A stretch of 64,000 nucleotides of DNA, taken from assembly GCA_027924585.1 (NCBI GenBank), contig BSBM01001662.1, forward strand, positions 744,001 through 808,000. Direction: 5' to 3'. The first letter of the stretch is position 1. Each line of letters starts with the position of its first letter. Below the pieces are notes generated by a model, which was not told the DNA's origin, searched no databases, and saw only the letters and a program-made list of their open reading frames with translations. This DNA is from Larix kaempferi. Its lineage: Eukaryota; Streptophyta; Pinopsida; Pinales; Pinaceae. A program made the translations under genes and the position numbers. Positions 1 to 12,321 of the stretch are shown here, piece by piece.

Positions 1-1627
1 AGGGCTTGGACCAAAAACCAAATACGATGATCCAAACAAATTTTATAAACAGTAAAGGAAGTTGATAGCAACATTGTAACTTTCGAAACAAGTATCGAAA
101 CTGGTAACTATTTCTTCCATCGAATGAATACATTGAAGTGAGCATTGCTCAGGGTTTTCCAACATGGTACCCAAAAACAAAACAAATATCCTTTACAAAT
201 AGTTGGTCGAAACCCTAACGCTGGCATTTAGCCAAAAGATGGTATAGTATCAACACTACAACAAGGAAGTGACAAACAACCCTCTTCTATAATCAAACAA
301 GCAATAGTAAACCATCAACTTAATAAACATTTGCTGACAGAGGTGTCAATCCTGTGGATAGGCCCCAAAGCTTACCGTGGTTCCAAACAACTGGAGCTTC
401 CTTCTCTTTGTCCAAGCTATCGCCGAAAACCCAAGTCGAGATGAGAGGTTGATATAAACCCTTTCAAGCAAGAGAAACGAGTGGTTAAATGATGCATAAC
501 AATGATTAAAGATTTGTACATAAATACATTACAAACATCCATTTCAAATATCAAGCAAGACATTACCTTCTTGAACTCGACCGAGAGCTTCTCGGAAGTT
601 TACAGGCTGAAAGCCAAGCGACGAGAACCATAACTTTAACAATTGAAGACCACGAAAACAGTATTGGTAATCACCTCTGTAACCAAGTTTAAAACTAAGA
701 TTGTGTTTCCAAATGGCTCATAGCCATGGTGGCCGAGAGATCATGGCTCTCTAGCCCTCTGAAAAACACAATGCGATTGCCAAGACCAAACCCTTAGTGC
801 ATGAATAGGGTTTTCCTATACATGGAGCTCACTCCCAAGGAAATCACATGGATCCATTTAATGCATGAACTGTCAACCACCAACGTTCAAATTTAAAACC
901 CATTCCCTATAGTTTACGCCAACGTTGCATGGTAAGTTTAATACTTTGGCCTTTGAACTATTGTTATATAGTTTGGGTCACCAACTTATAATATCACTAA
1001 GTCTTTCCTAGGAACCTTGAACCCCTTTGGTGGAGGATTAACCAAGCAACATAAACATAATTTAAATCAACTATAAAAATAGTGTTTATCAACATTGAGT
1101 TTGGTTAGAATTCTCCAACCCCCTTAGTTGAGTTTGGGCCAAGTCTCATAATGTTAATCTAGCCAATATGAAGTAAAGAAGTGACTTATCACCATATAAA
1201 TACATTCTCTATGGATGTGTATTCTCACCTGTAACCTGGACATAGTGGCATCATGCATTAGCATAAAGCTAAGTAAGCTTCGGGGTGTCACAAGGAACCC
1301 CTTCAACAAAAGAAAAACAAATAAGTGTTAACATTATAATTATAAATACAATATCGCATTACGACACAAGGGATAGAAAATTAAAATATCAATATCATCT
1401 TAAGTATTAAATTGTCATATCAATGACAGTCATTTATAAGTCTTATTTCAGTAACTAAGACACATTAATAAAACAATGAATTTCGAAATTAAGTATCACC
1501 ATTCTAATTTATAGTTAAGCAGTTAACTAGGATATTAACATTCCAAAAGTATACTTTCGCACAATAAATTGTAGTATTTATGCTACACAGAAAAATTTTA
1601 ATTTTTATGAATTTTGGAGGTGTTACA
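1..1627 (+). repeat. gypsy-1 5' LTR, 3' part only
   Basis: The right-hand ~1.6 kb of the 5' LTR; the first ~2.4 kb lie left of the window. It ends in TGTTACA three bases before the primer-binding site. Its partner copy starts at 8877 and resumes at 19049 after the nested element. A TATAAATA box at 1195-1202 probably marks the U3/R promoter. Confidence 0.93.
1195..1202 (+). promoter_or_regulatory. Candidate TATA box of the gypsy-1 5' LTR
   Basis: TATAAATA lies about 430 bp before the LTR end and is conserved in the 3' LTR at 10077-10084 despite ~10% divergence. Position in the LTR and conservation support a core promoter; no transcript evidence is available here. Confidence 0.55.
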
Positions 1628-1629
1628 TA

Positions 1630-1640
1630 TGGTATCAGAG
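1630..1640 (+). other. gypsy-1 primer-binding site (initiator-Met tRNA)
   Basis: TGGTATCAGAG follows the 5' LTR end after two bases. It matches the usual plant primer site complementary to the 3' end of initiator-Met tRNA, where minus-strand synthesis starts. The next base differs from the usual C. Confidence 0.85.
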
Positions 1641-1774
1641 TGCAAGTTCAAACTCTAGGCCTAAAAGTGGCTCAACTTGCGCAATTGAAATTTAATATAG
1701 AAAAAAACACAATTACTGATTTTTATTTCGAATTTGTTTTTTGTACAGCACATTCTATATTTAAATTGCAGGTT

Positions 1775-3002
1775 ATGGAAGGACTAGAGGAATTTGCTGA
1801 GGATAGATCTCATCATGAACAAAATAAAAATGAACATGAACATATTAAGGAAGAAAATATATTCCTAGAATTAAATGATAATTAATCTGAATTACTTCGA
1901 ACAGTTAAAGATTTAAAGGCTGAAATAAAAACCGTTAAGGAAGAAAATGAAAGGATTCTGAAGGTACAAGAAGGACTGAATCAGATATTACTAGATAAAT
2001 TTAATAATAATGAAAAAGATAAAAGAACAAAATTTAATTTTGAATCTAGAACCATATCCTATCAACACAAAGGTAAGAAGTTAAAATTCACTAATGATGA
2101 AAGTAGCTCTTCTTCCACAATTAATGTTAAATCACGCAGGAAGAAACATAAGTATTCCATCGACAGTAGTGATAGTGATTACCATTCTAAAAAGAGGAAG
2201 TACAAACCATACAAAGAGATTTCTGGAGAGTTTAAGAAGATAAAACCCCCAACGTTTAATGGAGAAACAAAAAAGGGAGAGGAAGCCGAAGCATGGCTGT
2301 CTGGTATGAATAAATATTTTCAAATTTACAACTATTCCAGCCCATTAAAAGCTAAAATGGAAATCTATAATCTGACTGGAAGAGTCGACATCTGGTGGCA
2401 AGATATAAGACGAGTAAAAGGCATAAATTTAAAGAGAAACACATAAATTGGATTACTTTCAAAAGGTATTTTAAAAATAAATTTATGTCAGAACAATATT
2501 ATGAAGAACGAGCTAAAGATTTCTACGAATTATAGTTAGGTTCCATGAACATGAAGGAATTAAGTAGCAAATTTCTAAGTTTGTTGAGATATGTGCCTTA
2601 CATTACTAATGAAAAACCCAATGTACATAGATTTATAAGCTGCCTACCTTTTCATATAAATGACAGAATTGAGTATGACGACCCTAAGGCTATTGAAGAG
2701 GCCATGAGAAAGGCAAATTTATATTATGAGTAGAACATAAAAAGGGAAAGTATACCTAGCTGGAAGGCTAAAAGGCCTAATCATTTTGAACAAAGAAAGA
2801 AAATTTTTACATTTAATCAAAATTTTGGAAATAAAAACTCTCGTAACTTTCCTAACGGAAAATTTCAAGGAAATAATCCAAGACGCAATGTACAGCTGCA
2901 AGAAATAGAGACCTGCATAATAATTTTGTTAAAACCAATGAACAAAAGGAACCTGTAAAATGTTGGGACTGTCAGGGACCTCACTATGCATCAAGTTGTC
3001 CT
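1775..3002 (+). pseudogene. gag: gypsy-1 gag (nucleocapsid/capsid), broken
   Basis: Gag forms the cytoplasmic virus-like particle and binds element RNA. The likely start is the ATG at 1775, about 135 bases after the primer site. The reading shows a Glu/Lys-rich stretch that looks like a coiled coil, a Ser/Lys/Arg-rich basic segment near 2100-2210, a retrotransposon gag core near 2225-2730 (a WW pair before an arm resembling the usual major-homology region) and a CX2CX4HX4C zinc knuckle at 2961-2999. In-frame stops occur at about 1883, 2533 and 2731, with a frameshift near 2440 and another near 2910. The basic, Ser-rich N-terminal part before the core is longer than I would expect for this clade. 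The domain call is firm; the exact frame through the broken parts is not. Confidence 0.85.
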
Positions 3003-3035
3003 AACAGGAAAAGAACCATCAACAACATACATATA

Positions 3036-3420
3036 GTGCAGAAAGAGGCAATAGTTGGTGACTTAACGAGGGAAATGCCTAGGATCGATGCATCCGTGGA
3101 AAACAGACAAGTTGATCATCAAACTTCAATGGTTGAAGTAGAAGGTATGATGAAATATAAACCCATTTCTATTTTAATTGATATAAGAGCTAGCCTAAGT
3201 TATGTATCTCCAAGCATAGTAGAAAAATGTAAATTGAAAGTATAAAAGTTTGAAAAGTCTTGGCTGGTTTAGCTAGCTACAAGGACTAAAAGAAAGATAG
3301 TTGATTTTGTTAAAGATTGTGGTTTGCTTATGAATCAATTTAGAACACAAGTAAAACTGAATGTATTACCATTAGGGTCTTATAATTTCTTAATCGGAAT
3401 GGATTGGCTGGAAAAGTACA
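3036..3420 (+). pseudogene. gypsy-1 aspartic protease, broken
   Basis: Retropepsin-type protease that would cut the Gag-Pol polyprotein. The active-site region reads LIDIRAS, where a functional enzyme has D-T/S-G-A; only the catalytic Asp and the Ala-Ser survive. The frame stops at 3243, and the downstream flap region (NFLIGMDWL near 3387) is still recognisable in a shifted frame. It sits directly after the gag zinc knuckle and before reverse transcriptase, the standard Ty3/gypsy order. Non-functional. Confidence 0.75.
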
Positions 3421-3567
3421 GGGTAGTTCTAATTTTGTTTTGAAAAGACATTTACATGCTTGAGTGATAAAGGAAAAACATAAACAGTAAAAGGAATCCC
3501 TAGAAAAACTTCAGCTAGACAGATTTATGCTTTGCAAGTGAAAAAGGTTGTATGAAAAGGATGTAAA

Positions 3568-5077
3568 ATGTTTGTTGTAAATGTAATTAATGATGAGCAC
3601 AAAACTAAAGAAGATAAGTTAAAACTTGAAGACATACCAATTGTAAGAGACTTTTCAGATGTATTCCTGGAAGAAATTCCAGGTCTACCTTCGAAAAGAG
3701 AATTGGACTTCACCATCAAGCTAGTACCGGGTGCGATACCAAACTCAAAAGCTCCTTACCGGATGAATATCTTAGAGATTAACGAATTAAAATCACAGTT
3801 AAAGGAATTAATAGATAAAAACTACATAAGACAAAGTGTGTCTCCCTGGGGAGCACCAGTCATTTTTGTTAAAAAGAAGGACGGTACCCTACGTTTATGC
3901 ATAGAATACCGTCAGTTAAATAAAATGATGATAACAAATATATATCCTTTTCCCCGCATAGATGATATGTTTGATCAAGTACGCGGAGCAACGATATTTT
4001 CAAAAATAGACTTGAGATCTGGATATCATCAAGTCAGAATTAAAGACGAAGATATTATTAAAACTACTTTCAACACCCATTACGGGCATTATGAATTTGT
4101 AGTTATGCCTTTTGGGCTAACTAACGCTCCAGCAGTTTTCATATGTCTAATGAATAATGTTTTACATAAGTATTTGGATAAGTTTGTAATTTGTTTCATT
4201 AGCGACATTTTAATTTACTCAAAGACTAAGGAAGAACATGACAAACACTTACGAATAATTTTACAAGTCTTAAGAGAACATCAACTGTACACAAAATTTA
4301 GTAAGTGTGAATTTTTCAACCATAAAACAACAGTATTTAGGTCATGTGATATCCAAGGATGGAATCACAGTTGACCTTGATAAAATAAGAGCAATTAACG
4401 AATGGCGTGTCCCTAAAGATGTAACCGGTGTACAATCGTTTATGGGAATCACAGGTTACTACAAAAAATTTATAGAAGGATTCTCAAGAATTGCAAATCC
4501 TATAACCTCTTTACAAAAAAAGGGAAAGAAATTTGTTTGGGATCAAAAGTGTGAGAAAAGTTTTAAGAAATTGAAAGAACTGTTAACTACTGCACCTATC
4601 AAAAAAATTGCAGATCCAAACAAGGATTTTTTTGTATGCACTGATGCATGCAATGATGCCCTTGGCATAGTTTTAACACAAGGTCACGTAATAGCGTATG
4701 AGTCAAGAAAGCTAAAAATTCATGAGAAAAAGTACGCTACCTATGATTTAGAGTTGAATGACGTGATACATGCTTTAAAGATGTGGCATCATCATCTAAT
4801 TGGTAGAATTTTTTTATTAATGACTGATAATAATGGTTTAAAATATTTGTTGGATCAACCAAATCTGAATGCAAGGAAAGCTAGGTGGTTAGCTTTCCTT
4901 GGAGAATATGATTTAGATATCAAACATATAAATGGAAAAGAGAATAAGGTGGTTGATGCCTTAAGCATAAATGCAAAATTAAATTTTATGGCAGCAGCTA
5001 GAACTTACCAAACAAATTTGGAAAATCAGATTGATGAAGGGATAAAAGTGGATGAAAATGATCAAAAACTACAATAA
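3568..5077 (+). pseudogene. pol: gypsy-1 reverse transcriptase and RNase H, broken
   Basis: Copies element RNA into DNA and degrades the RNA strand. The RT part (3568 to about 4350) has [30 protein letters not shown] and MPFGLTNAP, all strong Ty3/gypsy signatures. The catalytic motif reads [10 protein letters not shown] where F-[ILV]-D-D is expected, so the first catalytic Asp is Ser. A one-base frameshift near 4320-4340 moves the frame just before YLGHVIS. RNase H (about 4630-4990) has a CTDACNDALG core and ends in the usual D-A-L-S motif. The frame closes at 5075. Catalytic loss and frameshift both show a dead copy. Confidence 0.92.
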
Positions 5078-6475
5078 AAGGTTGCTGAAAATATATCTGA
5101 AAATTTAATAACAGATTATAGTCTGAATGAAAAGGATCTAATGTTGTATAAGAACAGACTGTATGTACCAAATGTACCTGAAATTAAGATGTTGATTTTA
5201 AATGAAGTACATAAAAGTCCTTAGTCAAGACATCCGGGTTACCAAAAGATTGTTAACAATGTTAAGAAAGGATTATTTATGGCCAAATATGAAGAATGAG
5301 GTGGCTGAATACATAGTTGGGTTCTTTGAATGTTAGCAAGTTAAAGCTGAGCATCAACACCCAGCTGGTTTATTACAACCATTACCAATTCTAGATTGGA
5401 AGTGGGAAATAATTAGCATTGATTTTATAACTGGTTTACCCAAAAGTCAAAAGAAGAATGATTCTATAATGGTAGTTGTGGATAATCTTAGCAAATCGGC
5501 CCATTTTATACCTATTAAAACCACTTACAAGGCTGCTAACATTGTTGAAAGTTTTATGAAACAAGTTTTTGGTTTGCATGGAATTCCTAAAGTCATAATT
5601 TCTGATATAGACTCTAAATTTATGGGAGTCTTTGTTTAAAGGTTTGGATACTACATTGAATTTCAGTACATCTTTTCATCCACAAACAGATGGATAGACA
5701 TAAAGAGTAAATCATATTCTTGAGGATATGTTAAGAATGTATGTTAGAGATCAACCAAGCAAATGGGAGGATTATCTGCACTTAGTTGAATTCGCTTATA
5801 ACAACCATTATTAAGATTCATCTAAACTAAGTCCATTTGAAATTTTGTATGGTAGAAATTGTAATACTCCTATTTCATGGAGTAATCCAGTTGACAGGTT
5901 GATGTTATGACCTGAGTTATTGAAACAAATGGAACTAACAGTGAAACAAGTACAAGGAAATCTGAAAATTGCACAAGATAGACAGAAGATTCATGCAGAT
6001 CTCAAAAGAGCTCAGAAAGAGTTTCAGGTTGGTGAGCATGTTTTCATCAAGGTATAACCAAAAAGAGTTCTTTAAAGTTAGGGAGTTGTGCTAAACTAGA
6101 ACCCAGGTATTGTGGACCTTTTGAAATACTGTCAAGGGTTGGACCAGTGGCATACTAGTTAGCCTTGCCACTGAATCTTAAAATACATAATTTCTTTCAT
6201 ATTTCTATTTTGAAAAAGTATGTACATGATGCTACTCTTGTGATCAAGTGGAATGGTGTACATGTGGAAGCCGAAGGAGATTTTTTGGTGGAACCGGATT
6301 GTATCCTCAACAAGAGGTAAATTTTACTTCGGAATCGCACCATTGGACAAGTAAAGGTGCAATGGAAGCACCTTAGTCCAAATGAAGCAACTTGGGAATT
6401 AGAGAGTCATATGCGGGAAACATATCCAATTCTGTTCTAGGAAGGATCAGAGGATGATGAATAAAGTAACATCAA
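5078..6475 (+). pseudogene. pol: gypsy-1 integrase and chromodomain-like tail, broken
   Basis: Integrase inserts the cDNA; in chromoviruses its C-terminal chromodomain targets chromatin. Degenerate zinc-binding His residues occur near 5200-5230. The DDE core is visible at 5416 (SIDFITGLPK) and 5595 (IISDIDSKF), followed by heavy frameshifting. A GPFEIL-type motif lies near 6115. The tail at 6352-6440 reads VQWKHLSPNEATWELE and then a YPIL-like end, which resembles the Tekay/Del type of chromodomain. Many stops and at least three frame changes. Clade placement is inference from this tail. Confidence 0.82.
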
Positions 6476-6489
6476 GGACGATGTTGAAC

Positions 6490-6500
6490 TTAAGAGGGGG
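6490..6500 (+). other. gypsy-1 polypurine tract
   Basis: AAGAGGGGG directly precedes the TGTATG start of the 3' LTR. This is the expected plus-strand primer position. Confidence 0.8.
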
Positions 6501-9500
6501 TGTATGTCACATACCCAAAAATATGAATATTTTATGTTGTGAGGAAAACATTATTTTATAAGTTATTGTAAAGTTTTTATGATTACTGACCAAGTGGGGT
6601 CAAGGATGACTGTAATTAAATACTCTAATATTTTATTATTAATAAATAAAATAGGATACAAATATCCAAAGGAGATTGTTAAAGAGTGTTCACTGGCCCA
6701 CTAGGAGGAATGGACTGGGGTGGAGTGCAAATTGACAATTGGCAGCATCTTCATTCACTTCTAGCTGTTGCAGGTGGAAAATTCCCTATATTTATGGTCG
6801 TGTTCCCCAAGAAAGTGGAACAGAGCAAGTGTCTCAATAATTATGAAACTAACCAAAAGACCTAGGCACTCTTTTAATCCCATCGAATTGAGCAGGTGGC
6901 TCACTATTGTTTTCCTTGTGGCAATTCTGAGAACACAAGGTGGGAATGCACAAGAGATTCGATGAGGGGAAGGCTAGGGAGTGAATGATAGAGTAAGTCT
7001 GCATTATTGAACTAGTACTGCTGAGTGCAGAGTTCATACTGTGGAGTGCAGAGTATTGCTGAGTACAGAGATCAGACTGCTAAATGAAGAATTTATACTA
7101 CTGAGCACAAAAACCATTAATTTTGAGTTGCAGAAGGATAAACTCTTGCCTCCACACAAGATCTTAGTCCTGGTGGTTCAGTGAATAGGCTCGGGGGTCC
7201 TAAGGCAAGTAACATTGGCTACTTTTAGGAAAAGGTTGAGTGGAACAGGATCGTTTGGGTGTTTGGCCCCCTCTACAGTTATCAAGTTTTTCATTGCTTC
7301 AGTTATTTAATTCTAGATTGCTAACCTACTTATGAATGTTGCATTTTACTTAGATTAGAATTACTACAATTGATAGTTTACTTTGCATAAGCTTTATCTT
7401 ATTACTTTCTAGGTTTTAAAATTCGGTATATTCAGAAGTATTCTATCTGAAAGTAATAGTTTATCATAATCGACAAAATAGAAGAACATAACTGATAATT
7501 TATATTATTTATATGTTTGAATGATGGAATCTGGAAAATTGATGAATGAATAAATATCAATCTGTGTTTTTCCACTCTCTGAAGAGACGTACTCTAGTAC
7601 AGAAGGATTTGTTTAAGTGTGATTAAATATAGGTGAGTTCAATTTAAAATGCTAGATTCTTTATGTCCTATAAGTATACAAATAGTCAATTGAATGTCTA
7701 GAAAATTCACATAAACTGTGCATAAAACAGATTCAAAATATATTCACAAGATTCCCAGTATACAGAGTCATTATATTCATGAGTTGAAAAGACATGGTAC
7801 ATAAAACTGAACATCATACAATAGAAATACTAATAGCATTGATTTCTTAAAAGAAATATAATCATATAAATAAAAGTATCATACTATCGAGCTTTGCATA
7901 ATTAAATATAAATCTTTATAACCAAACAACCATATTATATTTTGTACAGAACTCAAATCAACCCTATAAAAGAATGACTTAGTAGAAGAATAGAGTAAAC
8001 ATCCTTTGAAAACCATAGGTCAATCCCTACAAACTCTCTTATAAATAATGTATGATAATACAATAGCATATTGATAATTAAATAATGAAAACAAAGTTCT
8101 TAAAGCCCTGGTTAATGCATTGACATTAACATTTATACATATGATCAAATATATTACGATTTCTTTTTGAAACTGCTCGATATCCCAATAAAAGATCAAT
8201 ATACATTATACATTAATAAACAAATAACATTTCAAGTTCAAAGAGTAGTTCAGGGTCGAACCCTAGTTTTTAACTATAAACTGTATTGAGGGTCGAACCC
8301 TGTACACATCAATATTTAACAAATATCATATAGTCATAAAAATTTAAGTACAAACTTAATTATCTATGTGATAAAGAAATACGATTATCATAATTATCAA
8401 CCAGCAAAGTTATTACAATATCGGAATAAGGGTTCGAGACCCGCAAGGGCTCACCCTTAGTTCGTTGAATTATTACGAACTGGGTTTACACAACCCCAAG
8501 TTTTTTCCAACCAAAATTTATACAGTCGGAATCCATTGGAATAAAAACTATAAACAATAAGAAACTTATCCTACTCATAATAGAGTTGAAACATTGAAGT
8601 GATCCAGAATGTATCAAGCACTGAGCTCGATGACATCCATGGGATGCATCGTTACCATCCTTCTCAAACCGGTATCAAAAGATTAAAAACATTTAAAGGT
8701 CTAGGGTTCGAGTCTCAAGAGAGAGCTCGCTCGGATTTAAATATTTATACCATATAAAATTATAAAGACCAAATCTAAATACGTAATAGGGTTTAGGGTT
8801 TAACCCTGTAGAAGTCTAACATTTTATAATCGAGGAACATTCCAAGCATTGCATATTATTAACAAAGCTGCGAAGTAGGGCTGAGACAAAAAACCAAATA
8901 CATTGATCCAAACACATTTTATAAATAGTAAAGGAAGTCGAGAGCAACATTGTAGCTTTCAAAACAAGTATCGAAACCAGTAACTATTTCTTCCACAAAA
9001 CGAATACATTGAAGTGAGCATTGCTCAGGGTTTTCCAGCATGGTACCCAAAAACAAAACAAATCTCCTTTACAAACAGTTGGTCTAAACCCTAACGCTGG
9101 CATTTACCCATAAGACAATACAATATCAACACTACCACAAGGAAGTGCCAAATAACCCTCTTCTATAATCGAACAAGCAATAGTAAACCATCGCCTCAAT
9201 AAACATTTGCTGACAGAGGTGTCAATCCTATGGATAGGCCCGAAGCTTTCCATGGTTACAAACCACCGGAGATTCCTTCTCTTTTTCTAGGCTATCGTCG
9301 AAGACCAAGTCAAGACCAGAGGTTGACATAAACCCTATCAAGCAAGAGCAACGAGTGGTTAAAAGATGCATAATAGTGATTAAATATTTATACATAAATA
9401 CATTACAAATAGCCATTTCAAATGTCAAGGTTGCAGGACATTACCTTCTCGAAGTCGGCCGAGAGCTTCTTGGAAGTTTACAGGATGAAATCCAAGCGAC

Positions 9501-10076
9501 AAGAACCATAACCTTAACAACTAAAGACCACAAAAACAGTATTGGTGATCACCTATGCAAACGAGTTTAAAACTGAAACTGCATTTCCAAATGGCTCATA
9601 GCCATGGCGGTCGAGAGAGCATGGCTCTCCATCCCTTTGAAAAACACAATGCAATTGCCAATAACAAACCCTAAGCGCATGAATAGGGTTTTCCTATACA
9701 TGGAGCTCACTCCCAAGGCAATCATGTAGATCAATTTAATGCATGAACTGTCAACCACCAATGTTCAAATTTAAAACCTATTCTCTATAGTTTATGCCAA
9801 CGTTGCATGGTAAGTTTAATACTTTGGCCTTGAACTATTGTTATATAGTTTGGGTCACCAACTTACAATATCACATCTAAGTCTTTCCTGGGAACCTCAA
9901 ACCCCTTTTGTGGAGAATTAACCAAGAAACATAAACATAATTTAAATCAACTATATAAAAAAAGTGTTTATCACCATTGAGTTCGATTAAAAGTCTCCAA
10001 CCCCCTTAGTTGAGTTTGGGCCAAGTCCCATAATGTTAATCTAACCAATATGAAGTAAAGAAGTGACTTATCACCA

Positions 10077-10084
10077 TATAAATA
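10077..10084 (+). promoter_or_regulatory. Candidate TATA box of the gypsy-1 3' LTR
   Basis: TATAAATA at the position equivalent to 1195-1202 in the 5' LTR. Same interpretation. Confidence 0.5.
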
Positions 10085-10284
10085 CATTCTCTATGGATGC
10101 GTATTATCACCTATAACCTGGACACAGTGGCAACATGCATTAGCGTAAAACTAAGTAAGCTTCGGGGTGTCACAAGGAACCCCTTCAACAAAAGAAAAAC
10201 AAATTAGTGTTAACATTATAATTATAAATACAATATCACATTACGACACAAGGGATAGAAAATTAAAATATCAATATAATCTTA

Positions 10285-10289
10285 AGTAT
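10285..10289. repeat. gypsy-2 target-site duplication, left
   Basis: AGTAT next to the TGTCAT start of gypsy-2; identical to 19049-19053. Confidence 0.93.
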
Positions 10290-12276
10290 TGTCATGCCCC
10301 CTCCCTAGTGACCATGGTCACAACTTGGCTCCTCCCATCCCTAGGGGGTCTAGGTGATTAATTAATTGTGGATTTAATTCATGGGGATATTTTTTAGGCA
10401 AATACACCTTAGGAGAATAATTAATTATTAAGTTATTTAATTAATTATGGAAGCTGGAATTAATGTTGAGGGGTATTTTGGTATTTTTTATATTTAAATG
10501 CTAATAAATGTTGCCAAGTTGGATAATGAAGGCTAGGAGGGCGAATTGGTGGCAAGCGGATAACCGTGCCCAAGTGGAGAATGTTTCAGAAAGGAAAGAA
10601 AGTCAGGATGGAAATAGAAACTGACAAAAGCTAGAAAAAGTTGGCAAAAGCAGAAAAGTAGAAAGTAAAAGAAATAGAAACCATCAGGAAAAGAATTCAG
10701 AAATGAATTAGAAACATCCAGAAAACTAGCTAAGGCGCACTTGCAAATTCTGACTGAAGGAGGATGAGGAAAGAAAGTGGAGAAAGCTCAGAAGTTTCCA
10801 ATTTCAGAGAGAGGGTGCCCTACCTCACCCACATGTGTGGTCTAGATTTCCAAGCAAGCTATCTCATCTATTTAAGCATGATTCTAACTTCATTCAAGAA
10901 CTTTTGTCATTTGCAATTTTGGTTTGAGAGCTCTGAGCTACTCAACAGTTGAGTGATGTGCCTCAACAATTTCTCTTGGGAGATGTGCCCCAAGCCTTTG
11001 TGAGTTGTCTATGAGTGTTATGCAGGTACAGGAGATACTATTAAAGCTAGTGACATTCAGTATGGAGCAGCAATGAAGATCTATTGTCATATTGGAGAGG
11101 AGGCTTCCATTGGAGGTGTTTTACAGTCAGTTTTTGTGGAGGAAGCACCATAAGATGAAGATATATATGGGAAGGTGTTCTCAGAATATTTTGTGAGGCT
11201 TATCAGTGGTTATTTTCAGACATAATAGGCTGCCATATTCCAGAATATCAAGTTCAGATCGAACTACCTCTCTTCTCTCTCTTCTACTCTACTTGCTGTC
11301 GGATTGGAGGTGATTTTCCTAAGAGAGGAGAACTAATGATCCTAGCTCCCATTGAAGTTCAATACACTTAGAATGCAGAAATTTCAGCCATCTAACAAGT
11401 AGATGGACTGATAATTACTTCCATATCAGATCCACAATAATTCTCTCCTTCTCTACTCTGTTCTCTAGCTCATGTAAGAAGAAATAACCTGCGAGGCATT
11501 GTCCATTGTAAAGCAAGTATTAGAAGTTAAGAGAACTATTATGAAATCTATATTTGATGTTTAATGGTTATAGTAATTCATATCATATCTAATATAATCA
11601 TCAGAACATATTTTTTATTTCCTTAAGATAGTTTATCATGTTAAAATCCAAGACTAGCTAGTTTGATGCCTAAATTCGACTAGTTTTGCCATTTTGTCTA
11701 TAAAATTCATTTTGTGCACTCTTTTGTTGATCTGTCAGTTGGAGCAGGTCCTTGAAGCATCCCAGTATCCATATCAGTCCAAAAAATCAGATTTTGAAAT
11801 CTTTTTGACCTTTCTTGGAAATTTAAGAAAAAGACTAGCTCCACAATCCCATAAGAGACCAAAAGTCCCAATTCTTTGCAAACTCTTCCAAGACTGATTA
11901 TTTATTATTCTGAGCATAACCAGCAACCCATTGAATTTTATAAACCCTGTTATCCTTCTCGATCTATTTTGTATATGCGGATGTACCTAGGAAGCATTGC
12001 GGTAGGCTTCAGCGGTAGCTAATGTCCGAAACATAAATGGTCTCTGTGCTTTGTACAAAGGATCCAATTACCCACTGTCTAAGTTGTTGTTGCACATTGT
12101 CCTGTATGAATTCCAGAACTGAAAATTCATCTTACCAAACTCAGTTTCAAGTCTCCTTACCCGTCACTGACTTCCTGCTCTGTTCGGTGAATTTATGAAA
12201 AAATGGACAAGTAAATTTAATTTAAAATTCTGAACTTGAGTTAATATCTGGGTCAAATATTTCTTAGGATATTACA
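10290..12276 (+). repeat. gypsy-2 5' LTR
   Basis: Starts TGTCATGCCCC and ends ATTACA one base before the primer site. Equal in length to the 3' copy. A TATA-like CTATTTAAG at about 10868 is a possible promoter. A 62-codon open frame at 10764-10952 recurs in the other LTR, but it lies across U3/R and is probably chance. Confidence 0.96.
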
Positions 12277-12277
12277 G

Positions 12278-12289
12278 TGGTATCAGAGC
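12278..12289 (+). other. gypsy-2 primer-binding site (initiator-Met tRNA)
   Basis: TGGTATCAGAGC, a full match to the usual plant initiator-Met primer site, one base after the 5' LTR. Confidence 0.93.
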
Positions 12290-12321
12290 ATGGTTCTATG
12301 AACCTGCTCTTAATTTATGCT

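Larger units (their letters stand above)
6501..10289 (+). repeat. gypsy-1 3' LTR, left part
   Basis: It starts TGTATGTCAC after the purine tract and runs to the gypsy-2 insertion site. From 8877 it matches the window start. The first 2.4 kb have no partner in the window. Noted inside: a degenerate 20-24-bp repeat at 7013-7112, several copies of a GGGTTCGA-like palindrome (8251-8808) and a TATA box at 10077-10084. No protein-coding frame here is convincing. The LTR could instead begin at the TGTCAC four bases downstream. Confidence 0.88.
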